From CAYTBN01 sp964436045 (GTDB lineage: Bacteria > Myxococcota_A > UBA796 > UBA9615 > CAYRNR01): a DNA stretch of 64,000 bases. Positions 26,431-35,371 of this stretch are shown here, in pieces. Location: positions 1 to 64,000 of the forward strand of contig CAYTBN010000038.1 of NCBI GenBank assembly GCA_964436045.1. Direction: 5' to 3'. Each line of letters begins with the position of its first letter. The first letter of the stretch is position 1. The position numbers and the translations under genes are program-made. A model generated the notes under the pieces. That model worked only from the letters and a program-made list of their open reading frames with translations, did not search any database and had not been told where the DNA came from.

Positions 26431-28086
26431 TCAGCGGCCGGCGAGCAGATCGATCAGCGGACGGGAGAGCGCGGCGACGGCCAGGATCAGGCCAAAATAC
26501 AGCACCAGCGCTCCGTAGATGGGCAGCCAGGCCCGCTCCCGATCCAGGAACCCGCTCCATGAGATCACGGTGCGGTCCAGCTTCTTGTCCTCGGCCTGCG
26601 GGACGACCAGGCTGACCGCGATCGCGGCGATCACCGCGACCAGCACGCCGAACAGGTTCCACCACATCCAGTAGATACCGTCACCGACGACGGAGCGGGC
26701 GAAGGTGTTGCCGCCCTCGGCCATCGATCCCAGGATCCAGACCGCCAGGTTGAATCCGACGCCTGCCAGGCAGCCGACGAACACCCCGGGGCCCGAGACC
26801 TTGCGGGACAGGACTCCGACCAGGAATACGGCCAGGATCGGGCCATAGAATGCGCTGCCGATCTTGTTGATACCCTCGATCACCGTCTCGGAGATGCCGC
26901 CGGTGATGAACGCAAAGCCGATCACCACCGATCCCCAGGCCACGGTCGTGATCCGGGACCAGAGCAGCATCCGCGCCGCATCCAGTTTCCCCCCCAGCCG
27001 CTCGATGAAGTCCCGCATCGAGGCCGCCGACAGGGAGTTGATGGCCGAGTCCAGGCTGGACATCGCAGCCGCGAGGATCGCCGCGAAGATCAGCGCCCGC
27101 AGCCCGCTGGGCAGGTACATGAGCACGAACCGCGGGACCAGGTAGTCCGGGTCGTCGTCGACGGCCAGGGCGGCCCGCAGGTCCGGCTGCAGCGCGAACA
27201 CCGCTCCGCAGGCAACGCCCAGGAAGATGTAGGCCAGCGTCATCGGGAATCGAGCCAGGCCATTGAAGATCAGCGAGCGTTTGGTGTCCGCCAGCGTGGG
27301 CGCCGACAGCTCGCGCTGCGCCTGGCTCTGATCGACCCCGTAGTAGCTCACGTAGAGGAACAGCCCGCCGATCAGGAAGCCCCAGAACGGGGTCTTGGCG
27401 CCGTCACCCAGGCCGTGGGCCATGTCCAGGGCCACCGCTCGCTCGGCGGGGAAGGCGGCGAACATGGCGCCGAATCCGCCGGCCATGTGGGCCGCGAAGC
27501 CGATACACAGCACCAGCCCGGCCAGCAAGACCACCATCTGGATCACATCCGAGTACACGACTGCGGTCATCCCGCCGAGCATGTCGTAGATCACCGTGAC
27601 CACGCCGATGATCAGGATCGTCGCCCAGATCGGGATCCCCAGGCAGACAGCCAGCACCACCGCCGCGGCATAGACGCCGATGCCCGTCGCCAGCGCGCGG
27701 CTGATCAGGAACACGCCGGACAGCAGCAACCGGGTGGGCAGGTCGAAGCGCAGCTCCAGGTACTCGTAGACCGAGACCAGCTCGAGCTTGCGGAAGTGCG
27801 GGATCAGCAGCACCATCACCGCGACCATGGCCAGCGGGACGGCCAGCTCGTACTGCAGCCAGCTGAGGCCGCCGCCGTCCTTGAGCGCCACGAACGCCGG
27901 GATCGAGATGAAGCTGATGGCCGACGCCTGGGTGGCCATCGTGGAGATGCCGACGGCCCACCAGGGCAGGTTGCGGCCCCCGACGTAATAATCAGCCTGG
28001 TCCTTCTGGCCGCGTCCCAGGAACACGGACAGCCCGACCATCCCTCCCATGTAGACGACGAGGATGATCCAGTCGAGGGTGCTGAT
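26431..28086 (-). CDS. Sodium/solute symporter (SSS family)
   Basis: A membrane protein of about 550 residues with roughly 14 spans. SSS-family signs are the N-terminal TLDWIILVVYMGGMVGLSVFLG, the DQADYYVGGRNLPWWAVG segment, ATQASAISFISIPA, and the conserved VFLISRALATGIGVY and AAAMSSLDSAINSLSAAS. The substrate (sugar, amino acid, vitamin or sialic acid) cannot be told. The start is odd: homology begins at ISTLDW, where an ATC codon at 28086 has GGGAGG five bases upstream, while the nearest canonical start is a GTG at 28176 with no ribosome site and a 30-residue basic extension. I prefer ATC. The gene is followed directly by hrpB. Confidence 0.88.
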   Translation of the reverse strand: MSTLDWIILVVYMGGMVGLSVFLGRGQKDQADYYVGGRNLPWWAVGISTMATQASAISFISIPAFVALKDGGGLSWLQYELAVPLAMVAVMVLLIPHFRKLELVSVYEYLELRFDLPTRLLLSGVFLISRALATGIGVYAAAVVLAVCLGIPIWATILIIGVVTVIYDMLGGMTAVVYSDVIQMVVLLAGLVLCIGFAAHMAGGFGAMFAAFPAERAVALDMAHGLGDGAKTPFWGFLIGGLFLYVSYYGVDQSQAQRELSAPTLADTKRSLIFNGLARFPMTLAYIFLGVACGAVFALQPDLRAALAVDDDPDYLVPRFVLMYLPSGLRALIFAAILAAAMSSLDSAINSLSAASMRDFIERLGGKLDAARMLLWSRITTVAWGSVVIGFAFITGGISETVIEGINKIGSAFYGPILAVFLVGVLSRKVSGPGVFVGCLAGVGFNLAVWILGSMAEGGNTFARSVVGDGIYWMWWNLFGVLVAVIAAIAVSLVVPQAEDKKLDRTVISWSGFLDRERAWLPIYGALVLYFGLILAVAALSRPLIDLLAGR

Positions 28087-28211
28087 GGCGACCTCCCACT
28101 TCTCGAAGGACAGAAGTATAGCGGCCCTGTGGCCCGCGCGCGGTCCCCGCGCACGAGGGGCGGGCGCACCCCGCACGCGAGGAATCGTTTCCCGATCGGC
28201 GGGGAACGTTG

Positions 28212-28217
28212 TATATA
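28212..28217 (+). promoter_or_regulatory. Candidate -10 box upstream of the FG-GAP lipoprotein operon
   Basis: TATATA in an otherwise G+C-rich spacer, 42 bases before the ATG at 28260. The matching -35 position (17 bases upstream) reads TTCCCG, which is poor, so an activator or other sigma factor may be needed. Confidence 0.3.
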
Positions 28218-28259
28218 CGGCACCAGGGATCCTTCCAACCTCACAGAGGACCAGGAGCC

Positions 28260-30428
28260 ATGAGGCAACTACTCTCGCTGGTCACTGCCGCACTCCTCCT
28301 CACGCTCGTCGGCTGCCCGCGCGAGCCTGATGGCGGGGGAATGCCCGACTTCGATGGCCCGGGCTCGGAGGCCTGGGGCTCCGAGGACATCTCCTGTGAG
28401 TCCATCAGCGACTGTCTGGGCGAGGAGATCTGTCTGGACGGCGCCTGCCAGGTCGACCGCTGTAACGGCAACCTGCAGCAGTCCGCGGCCCCGCTGGGCG
28501 AGAGTCTGACCTTCTTCCAGGAGAACGAGCTGGGGATCGCCGACGCCGAGCCCTACGAGGGCAGCTACTACATCGACGGCTATGGCCCCCTCACCGGCAC
28601 GCTGGACTACGATGGCTCCTGGGATCTGGGCGGCGGCACCGTGCTCGACGTGGCCGGCGGCAACCTCAACGGCGCCCGGCCCGACCAGTACATCGTGGCC
28701 GTGTCCGGCCACAAGTCGGTGGGCGTCCTGGTCGGCGAGTCCATCATCTGGAAGGACCTGGACTTCTACCCGGTGGCCGTGGACGCCGGAGACACGGACG
28801 GCGACGGCCTCGACGAGGTGATCGCCATCTCGGCCGCGGGTGAGACGGCGGTCTGCGACTATGGCTTCTGGAGCTGCTCGGTGTGGGAGTTCTCGGGCAA
28901 CGTCGAGCAGATCGACGTGGCCTCCGGCGACGTGGACGGCGACGCGGTCGAGGAGGTCGTGATCCTGCTGGACTACGACGGTTACCGCTACCTGTACGCC
29001 ATGAACATCGACGCCGAGTACTCGGGCCAGCCGGACAACTACCAGGCCGGCGTGGACGGCGGACACGTGGCCGTGGCCGCCGGAGACATCGACTCGGACT
29101 ACGTGGCCGAGGTGGTGGTGCTACTGGACGGTGGCTGGTTCGGCTGGTGGGACGACAGTCTGGCGGCCTACGAGGCCTCCATCGACGACGAGGGCGGCAA
29201 CCTGATCCAGTCGTTCACCGGCGAGATCGACGGCTACAGCGGGATGGTCGACCTGGACGTGGCCGACACCGACGCCGACGAGAAGGCCGAGATCGTCATC
29301 GTCTCCGACGACGGCTACGCGGCGGTCTACCGCACCGCGGACCTGGCGTTCGCGCCCAAGTTCGTCACCCAGCTGGACGTGACCGTCAGCCCCAAACGCA
29401 TCGCGATGGCGGACCACGATGGCAACTCACCCCGGGCCGAACTGGTCGAGGGCCCGATCCCCTGCCAGGGGGCCCCGGTCCCGATCAACATCCTGATCAT
29501 GCCGCCGTACAACGCGGACCACGCCGCCGGCTTCCCCAGCTCGGTGATGTACGGCGACGTGGAGTCGTCGAGCGAGAGCATGCGGGACACCGTTTCGCTG
29601 GGACTGCACGCGGACCTGGGGGTGGGCGGCAGCTTCTTCGACATCTTCGGCGCCGAGCTGAACACCCGCGTGTCGTGGACCGTGCGCAACAGCATCACCG
29701 CCGCCACCTCGATGTTCGTCGGCGCCCGCTACTGCATGCGGGCCTACCCCGAGGTCTACGGCCAGTACTACGCCGGCGTGGTCCTGTCCTGGGGCTGTTT
29801 CGACTCCTACAAGTACAAGGTCGACGACCCGGGCCACATCATCGGCAGCGGCGCCCAGGGCGGCGAGTTCTACCTGATCATCCCCACCGGCGGCTCGTCG
29901 TCGCTGTTCTCGTCCACCCGCTACAACGCGATGGCCGAGGCCATCGGCGGAATGCCGGTCATCGACGTGCCCTACGCCGTCGGTACGGTGGACACCTACC
30001 CCGCCGTTCCGGAGACCCTGGACGGCGGAGAGATACCCGCCGCGGACAACCTCTTCCCGCACCCTGATATCTATACCGTCTCGGACGTGGGTGAGGCGGT
30101 GTGGTGGATGGGCGTCGAGAATTCCACCACCACCGAGACCGCGATGGACGTGTCGGTGGGCGCGTCGGCCAACGTCAAGGTCGGCGGCGTCAAGATCGGT
30201 GGCGGCGGCGAGCTGGGCTGGGGCGAGGCCTACTCGCTGACCGTGGGTACCCAGGCGACCTTCGCCGGCAGCATCCCGACCCTGCGGAACGACCCGAACA
30301 CCCCCGAGGACGAGTACGACCTGTACTCCTACTCGGTCTCGCCGTACGTGTATGTCCATCACTACGAGACCTCCGAGGGCGAGGACGGCGCCTACTACGT
30401 CCAGACCTACACGCAAACGAGCCACTGA
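28260..30428 (+). CDS. FG-GAP/VCBS-repeat lipoprotein with beta-rich C-terminus
   Basis: A 722-residue lipoprotein, lipobox LVGC (Cys19). A Cys-containing stretch follows (CESISDCLGEEICLDGACQ), then about five FG-GAP/VCBS-type blades (VDAGDTDGDGLDEVIAIS, VASGDVDGDAVEEVVILL, VAAGDIDSDYVAEVVVLL, VADTDADEKAEIVIVSD). The C-terminal 300 residues are beta-rich, with long alternating Gly/Ser/Val stretches (VSVGASANVKVGGVKIGG) and nearby STTTETAMD, resembling the membrane hairpin regions of aerolysin-like pore formers; that comparison is only by pattern. The ATG at 28260 has AGGAG upstream. It is the first gene of a four-gene operon ending with the sulfotransferase, so it may act with the porin-like protein at the cell surface. 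Confidence 0.85.
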   Translation: MRQLLSLVTAALLLTLVGCPREPDGGGMPDFDGPGSEAWGSEDISCESISDCLGEEICLDGACQVDRCNGNLQQSAAPLGESLTFFQENELGIADAEPYEGSYYIDGYGPLTGTLDYDGSWDLGGGTVLDVAGGNLNGARPDQYIVAVSGHKSVGVLVGESIIWKDLDFYPVAVDAGDTDGDGLDEVIAISAAGETAVCDYGFWSCSVWEFSGNVEQIDVASGDVDGDAVEEVVILLDYDGYRYLYAMNIDAEYSGQPDNYQAGVDGGHVAVAAGDIDSDYVAEVVVLLDGGWFGWWDDSLAAYEASIDDEGGNLIQSFTGEIDGYSGMVDLDVADTDADEKAEIVIVSDDGYAAVYRTADLAFAPKFVTQLDVTVSPKRIAMADHDGNSPRAELVEGPIPCQGAPVPINILIMPPYNADHAAGFPSSVMYGDVESSSESMRDTVSLGLHADLGVGGSFFDIFGAELNTRVSWTVRNSITAATSMFVGARYCMRAYPEVYGQYYAGVVLSWGCFDSYKYKVDDPGHIIGSGAQGGEFYLIIPTGGSSSLFSSTRYNAMAEAIGGMPVIDVPYAVGTVDTYPAVPETLDGGEIPAADNLFPHPDIYTVSDVGEAVWWMGVENSTTTETAMDVSVGASANVKVGGVKIGGGGELGWGEAYSLTVGTQATFAGSIPTLRNDPNTPEDEYDLYSYSVSPYVYVHHYETSEGEDGAYYVQTYTQTSH

Positions 30429-30450
30429 CACCGTGAGTTCGAGGTCCGAG

Positions 30451-31683
30451 ATGAGGGGCCATTCCGCGCGCGCGCTGCTGCTTGCCCTGACCCTGACCAC
30501 CTGCTGTGGCTGCAGCGAGGTCCTGGCATCCGGGCAGTGGGGCACGTTCCGTTACTTCGGCCAGCTCGCGGGCGAGGTGCCCATGCGGCTGGTGCCCCCG
30601 ATCACCGACCGCGACGGCAACGTCTACGTGCTCTACGGCCTGGATCAGTGGCACGGCAGCAAGATGTACGTCGGCCACCACCTGGGCGGGTGGACCGGCG
30701 GCTGCGAGGTCCACAAGGACGCGGGCCAGTCCCTGCACGGCTTCGTCGGCACGGCCACCGACCGCGCCTGGTGGTGGTCCGGTTTTGCGATGGGGGGCGT
30801 ATCCGGCGAGACCGGTTCCTGTCGCGAGATCCTGTCCTACGACCCGACCACGGGTGTCGAGATCAACATCCACGCCGCCATCCCCTGGGTCGACGAGACC
30901 CCGACCCACACCACCATGCTGGCGCTGATCAAGGCGCCGGTGGACGAGACCTACTTCCACGCAGTCATCGACCTGGACGTGGAGCAGTACACCTACGTGC
31001 GGCCCTTCGAGCCCGATGGGGCCCAGGACCTGCAGGTGCTCGGAGTGGGCGCTGACCAGGATCGCCGCGAGGGGTATCTGGTCGTGGCCTACAACGAGGG
31101 CGGGACCACCCGCGTCGAGGCGCTGGTCCTGGACGTGGACGGCGAGGAGATCGACCGGGTCCCCATCGGCCTGGACGGTGAGGAGCTCACCTCGTACATG
31201 ATCCAGGGCTTCGTCCAGCGCTCGGACGGGGGGCTGGCGGTCGGGTTGCTCGAGGACGGCCGATTGCTGGTGTTCAACGACAAGGGCGGTGGGCCCAAGT
31301 CGGTGGGCTTCAGCGCCGAGGGCTTTTTCAAGTACCACGGAACGCTCTACGTCACCGGTATGCAGTCCGGCGACCCGGTGATCGCCGAGGTCGAGGAGAG
31401 CGGCAGCGTCCGCGATCCGCGGGGCTGGACCGCCGCCGAGCGGGCCAGCGACGGGCTCCGGGGCTCGGTCTCGGTGGTCGACGAGCGTTCGGATCCCTCC
31501 CGCAACCGCAGCTGGGACAACCCGGACAGCGCCATCGGGAGCAGCCCGCTGATCTCGCCGTTCCCGCTGGATACCTACACCGAGGGCAGCGCGGGCTGGT
31601 TGATCGCCGGACCGGGCTACTCGGCCACACCCGAGGACATGCTGGCGGTCGCCTTCGCGCCGGTGGGGGTCGACGTCCCGTGA
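30451..31683 (+). CDS. Lipoprotein of unknown function in the FG-GAP operon
   Basis: A 410-residue predicted lipoprotein with the cleavage region TTCCGC (several possible lipid Cys at 18-21). The rest has repeating beta-strand units of propeller type (VYVLYGLDQWHGSKMYVG, GYLVVAYNEGGTTRVEALV, GGLAVGLLEDGRLLVFND) but no family I recognise. ATG 30451 is used, with GAGG six bases upstream; GTG 30433 would add six residues. It follows the FG-GAP gene by 22 bases and its stop overlaps the porin start by four bases, so all three are in one operon. Confidence 0.82.
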   Translation: MRGHSARALLLALTLTTCCGCSEVLASGQWGTFRYFGQLAGEVPMRLVPPITDRDGNVYVLYGLDQWHGSKMYVGHHLGGWTGGCEVHKDAGQSLHGFVGTATDRAWWWSGFAMGGVSGETGSCREILSYDPTTGVEINIHAAIPWVDETPTHTTMLALIKAPVDETYFHAVIDLDVEQYTYVRPFEPDGAQDLQVLGVGADQDRREGYLVVAYNEGGTTRVEALVLDVDGEEIDRVPIGLDGEELTSYMIQGFVQRSDGGLAVGLLEDGRLLVFNDKGGGPKSVGFSAEGFFKYHGTLYVTGMQSGDPVIAEVEESGSVRDPRGWTAAERASDGLRGSVSVVDERSDPSRNRSWDNPDSAIGSSPLISPFPLDTYTEGSAGWLIAGPGYSATPEDMLAVAFAPVGVDVP

Positions 31684-32819
31684 GGCGTTGCCTGCTCGCG
31701 CTGGCGGCGCTCGCGGTGCTGGCCGCGGCCGTCCCCGCCCAGGCGGGCTCCCGCTTCCGGGTCAGCGGGTACGTCTCGCCAACGTTCAACCTCACCTTCC
31801 GCCCGGGTGCGCGCGAGGTGGACTTCATCGACGTCGGGATCGGCGGCAGCCAGGCTGGTCTGATCTTCTTTGGCCGGCCGGTGGACAAGTGGCGCTTCAA
31901 GATCGATCTGGTGGTCGGAGCCGACCTGTACCAGGCCCTCTCGTCGGTGGAGCTGGTGGACGCCGACAACGACGGCGATCCGGACCGGGTGGCGTCCACC
32001 ACCGTCGAGGCCATCGGCAGCATCGTCGAGGAGACCAGCATCACCTGGTCGCCCGCCGAGCAGTTCTCCGTGCGGCTGGGGCGCCTGCGGATCCCGTTCA
32101 CCTCCCAGTCCCAGGCCCACTTCATGACCCTGATGTTCCCGAGCCGGTCGGAGGTCAACGAGGCCTTCCTGCGGGGTACGGACCTGGGCGGCCTGGGCGA
32201 GTGGAACGTCGGCGACGGGCGCTTCCGCGGCTCGGTGGGCCTGTTCAACGGCACCAACCTGGCGGTGGGCGAGGGCAACATCAAGGGTGTGCTGATCACC
32301 GGGCGGCTGGACCTCAACCCGCTGGGAGACCTGGAGTTCGGCGAGAACCGGATCGAGGGTGGCCCGTTCCGGATTGGACTGGGCGCCGGCCTGGTCTACA
32401 ACCCCTACAACTCCTACGACTCGGCCGGCGTTCGCGACGTGCTGGTCAACGACCTGCGGGCCAGCGCCAGCCTGCGAACGGCGGCCGGCGGTGTCTACTG
32501 GGTGACCGAGGGATTTTTCCGTCGCCAGGTGGACTCCCTCACCGACCGTCCACTGATGGACGCCGGCGCCTACACCCAGCTGGGCATCTACGTGCCCGCC
32601 GGAGTCGAGCCGGTCCTCCGTGCCGGCTGGGCCGGCGAGGATCTCTCGTTCGGCGCCCGCCACACAATCTGGGCCAGCGGCGGGCTCAATTTCTACCCCG
32701 CCCGCACGGACGAGCGGCCTGATTCGGTCCGGTTCACCCTGCTGTATCTGGGTGAATTCCGGCTCACCGAGCACGAGTACGCCCACGGCGCCGTGGTCCG
32801 CGCCCAGGTCGGCTTCTGA
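31680..32819 (+). CDS. Porin-like outer-membrane beta-barrel protein
   Basis: A 379-residue protein with a signal peptide (cleavage near AQAGS) and then alternating amphipathic strands ending in an aromatic residue (VVRAQVGF), as in outer-membrane barrels. The segment SFRVRLGRLRIPFTSQSQ-like (sequence VRLGRLRIPFTS near residue 140) and FRGSVGLFNGTN resemble phosphate-selective porin O/P proteins. Start is a GTG at 31680 that overlaps the TGA of the previous gene (GTGA), so translation is coupled. A solute-specific channel is likely; the ligand is unknown. Confidence 0.85.
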   Translation: MRRCLLALAALAVLAAAVPAQAGSRFRVSGYVSPTFNLTFRPGAREVDFIDVGIGGSQAGLIFFGRPVDKWRFKIDLVVGADLYQALSSVELVDADNDGDPDRVASTTVEAIGSIVEETSITWSPAEQFSVRLGRLRIPFTSQSQAHFMTLMFPSRSEVNEAFLRGTDLGGLGEWNVGDGRFRGSVGLFNGTNLAVGEGNIKGVLITGRLDLNPLGDLEFGENRIEGGPFRIGLGAGLVYNPYNSYDSAGVRDVLVNDLRASASLRTAAGGVYWVTEGFFRRQVDSLTDRPLMDAGAYTQLGIYVPAGVEPVLRAGWAGEDLSFGARHTIWASGGLNFYPARTDERPDSVRFTLLYLGEFRLTEHEYAHGAVVRAQVGF

Positions 32820-34270
32820 CCGCCGACCCGCGAGACGTCACCTCACTACGCAACGCAGCGGCCGAGCTGTTCGCGGAGCGACGGCTGGACGAGGCCGAGC
32901 AGGCCCTGCGCGAGGCGGCGGCGATCGAGCCGGGCGTGGCCCAGATCTGGATCGATCTGGCCAACGTGCTGTCCGCCCTCGGCCGCCCGGGCGAGCCCAT
33001 GAAGGCGGCGCTCAGGGCGACCGCACTGGAGCCGACCAACCTGGATCACCAGACCTTCCTGGGGCAGGTGCTCATCGACCAGGGGCACCTGGACCTGGCC
33101 GTGTCCACCCTGCGCAACGCCCAGGCCGCCGACCCCGCCCACGAGGGTGCGACCGTTGGACTGGCGATGGCTCTGGAGCGGACGGGGGAACTGGACCGGG
33201 CGCGCGAGCTGCTCGGGCCACTGCTCGACGGAGGCTGTACGGTGCCGCGGGCGGCGGCCGTGTTCGGCTCGGTTTGCAGACGCACGGGCGACGCAGGCCG
33301 CGCGATCCCGGCGCTCCGGGCGGCACTGGGCGCCCGCCCGCCGAAGACCGCGATCCCCCAGCTGGAGCACGAACTGGGGGAGCTGCTGGAACGCACGGGT
33401 GACGTCGACGGGGCGTTCGCCGCCCACACCCGGGGCAATCGCGCCCTCGGCGCCACCTTCGATTCCGGCGCCCACGAGACCTGGATCAAGGCCATCGAGC
33501 GCGTGTTCGATCGGGCCGCCCTCGCCGCCCTGCCCCGCTCCACGGACCGATCCGAGCAGCCGGTGTTGGTGGTCGGCATGCTCCGGTCGGGCACATCGCT
33601 GCTCGAGCGGGTGCTGGCCGCCCACCCCGACGTGGCCGCCGCCGGCGAGCGTGAGGAGCTGCGGCAGGCAGCCCAGCAGCTGGTCCGCGCCACCGGACAG
33701 CCGCACCCGCTGGCGGCGCGGGGCCTCACCGCGCAGGGGGCGACCACCCTCGGCCGCTGGTACCTGGAGCGGCTGCGGACGGCGGCGGGCGACGCGGCGC
33801 GGATCGTCGACAAGATGCCCCACAACCTGTTCGAACTGGGGCTGGCCGCGCTGCTGCTACCCGGGGCACGGGTGCTGCACTGCGTGCGGGACCCCCTCGA
33901 CACCTGCTGGTCCTGCTACGGACAGAATTTCCGCGACGTCCACGCCTGGAGTTCCGACCTCGGCTGGCTGGCGGCCTTTCACAACGGCTATCGCCGGATG
34001 ATGCGGCACTGGGACGCGCTGCGTCCGCTTCCGATAATGGACGTTCGGTACGAGCAACTGGTGACGGATCCAGAGCCGCTGGTGCGGGAGATCCTGGACT
34101 TCCTGGGGTTGCCGTTCGACCCGGCCTGTCTCGACCATGCCTCGGCTGGTGGGCAGGTCCACACGGCCTCTTACGCGCAGGCGTCGCGCCCGATCTACCG
34201 ATCCTCGGTGGGGCGTGCAGCGCCGTTCAGACATCACCTGGCGCCCCTGATCGAGGCCCTGGACGCCTGA
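32816..34270 (+). CDS. TPR-sulfotransferase
   Basis: A protein of about 484 residues. The first 200 residues are TPR-like helical pairs (AELFAERRLDEAEQALREA, then IWIDLANVLSALGRPGEP). The C-terminal half is a PAPS-dependent sulfotransferase: 5'-phosphosulfate loop VVGMLRSGTSLLERVLAAHP near residue 255, and the 3'-phosphate motif HCVRDPLDTCWSCYGQNF. Homologous TPR-sulfotransferases transfer sulfate to proteins or glycans. Coding sequence begins before the first canonical start (GTG 32936): the frame is open from just after a TGA upstream and TPR sequence already runs from LTADPRDV, so a CTG at 32816 overlapping the porin TGA (CTGA) is the likely start. It is last in the operon. Confidence 0.85.
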   Translation: MTADPRDVTSLRNAAAELFAERRLDEAEQALREAAAIEPGVAQIWIDLANVLSALGRPGEPMKAALRATALEPTNLDHQTFLGQVLIDQGHLDLAVSTLRNAQAADPAHEGATVGLAMALERTGELDRARELLGPLLDGGCTVPRAAAVFGSVCRRTGDAGRAIPALRAALGARPPKTAIPQLEHELGELLERTGDVDGAFAAHTRGNRALGATFDSGAHETWIKAIERVFDRAALAALPRSTDRSEQPVLVVGMLRSGTSLLERVLAAHPDVAAAGEREELRQAAQQLVRATGQPHPLAARGLTAQGATTLGRWYLERLRTAAGDAARIVDKMPHNLFELGLAALLLPGARVLHCVRDPLDTCWSCYGQNFRDVHAWSSDLGWLAAFHNGYRRMMRHWDALRPLPIMDVRYEQLVTDPEPLVREILDFLGLPFDPACLDHASAGGQVHTASYAQASRPIYRSSVGRAAPFRHHLAPLIEALDA

Positions 34271-34285
34271 CGATACTCGCCCGAC

Positions 34286-35296
34286 CTATTCCGCCAGCTC
34301 TTCCTCGATGATCTCGATGAAACGCTCGATGGGCTGGGCGCCCGAGATCATGCGGCCGTTGATGAAGAAGGACGGTGTGCCCGTCACCCCGGCGATCTGG
34401 CCCTCCTGCACGTCCGCGGCCACCTCGTCGGCGTTGTGTCCGCTGTCCATGCAGATCTTGAAGGCGACGGGATCGAGGCCCAGCTCCCCGGCGAGGACCG
34501 GCAGGTCCTCCTGCTGGAGGGTGCGATAACGCTCGAACAGGGCGTCGGCGTAGGGCCAGTATCCGCCCTGCTCGGCCGCACAGCCGGCGGCCTCGGCCAT
34601 CGGCGCGGCCAGCCCGTGCATGGCCAGCGGGAAGTCCCGGGCCACCAGCCGCACGCGGTTCGGGTATCGATTGATGAGCTCCTTGACCGTGACCCGCGCC
34701 TTGGCGCAGTAGAGGCACTGGAAATCGGAGAACTCCATGATCGTGACCGGGGCGCCCGCGGGCCCCAGCGCCGGATCGTCGTTGCTGGCCAGGTCCAGCC
34801 GGAAGGGCTCGAGCATCACGTCCACCTGGTGGCGAGCCCGTACCTCTTCGAGCACCGCAACGCGGGCCCCGGCCCGGCGCTGGGTGGTGAGCTGGGCGAT
34901 GATCTGTTCGCGCACCTGCCCGAACTGGGTGCCCTGGGGAAACCCGGCGGTGCGGAAGTGCTGTTTTGCCTCCGACAGGGTCACCGGCCACACGCGCTCG
35001 TCGATCTTCCAGTCGATCCAGCCGTCGAGGGTCATTCCGGCGGCGGCCGCCTCGCGCTCCAGGATCGTCTCCATCACGTGGTTTTCGACCTCGTCGGCCA
35101 GCCGCCGGTCCAGGTCGAACAGGGTGCGGATCACCGTCGCCCGCAGCCCCGATTCCAGCTCGGACAGGAGCAGCGGCTGCCCGTCGATCTGGGCCACGAC
35201 CGGATCCTCGGGGCCGAACAGGTGGACCACCGTGGGCTCGCTGGCCCGGGCCGTCGTGGCCGTCAGCAACAGGAGGAAGAGGAATGCGCGGCGCAT
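34286..35296 (-). CDS. DsbA-like thioredoxin protein with SurA-like N-terminus
   Basis: A 336-residue exported protein. After the signal peptide (cleavage near TARASEP), residues about 25-165 are helical and begin with VVAQIDGQPLLLSELE, like the N-terminal chaperone part of SurA/PrsA. Residues about 180-330 are a DsbA/BdbD-type thioredoxin fold with active site C194-L-Y-C197 (SDFQCLYCAKA) and the cis-Pro loop GVTGTPSFFINGR. It probably oxidises or isomerises disulfides in periplasmic proteins while holding clients. ATG 35296 was chosen (GGAGA six bases upstream, signal peptide follows). It is convergent with the sulfotransferase and divergent from a small lipoprotein. Confidence 0.9.
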   Translation of the reverse strand: MRRAFLFLLLLTATTARASEPTVVHLFGPEDPVVAQIDGQPLLLSELESGLRATVIRTLFDLDRRLADEVENHVMETILEREAAAAGMTLDGWIDWKIDERVWPVTLSEAKQHFRTAGFPQGTQFGQVREQIIAQLTTQRRAGARVAVLEEVRARHQVDVMLEPFRLDLASNDDPALGPAGAPVTIMEFSDFQCLYCAKARVTVKELINRYPNRVRLVARDFPLAMHGLAAPMAEAAGCAAEQGGYWPYADALFERYRTLQQEDLPVLAGELGLDPVAFKICMDSGHNADEVAADVQEGQIAGVTGTPSFFINGRMISGAQPIERFIEIIEEELAE

Positions 35297-35371
35297 CGGC
35301 GTCTCCAGTTCCACCGCCCTCCGACGGGCGGGGGTTTGCGACATGGTATCGTGACCCGCCGGAGGTCAGCC

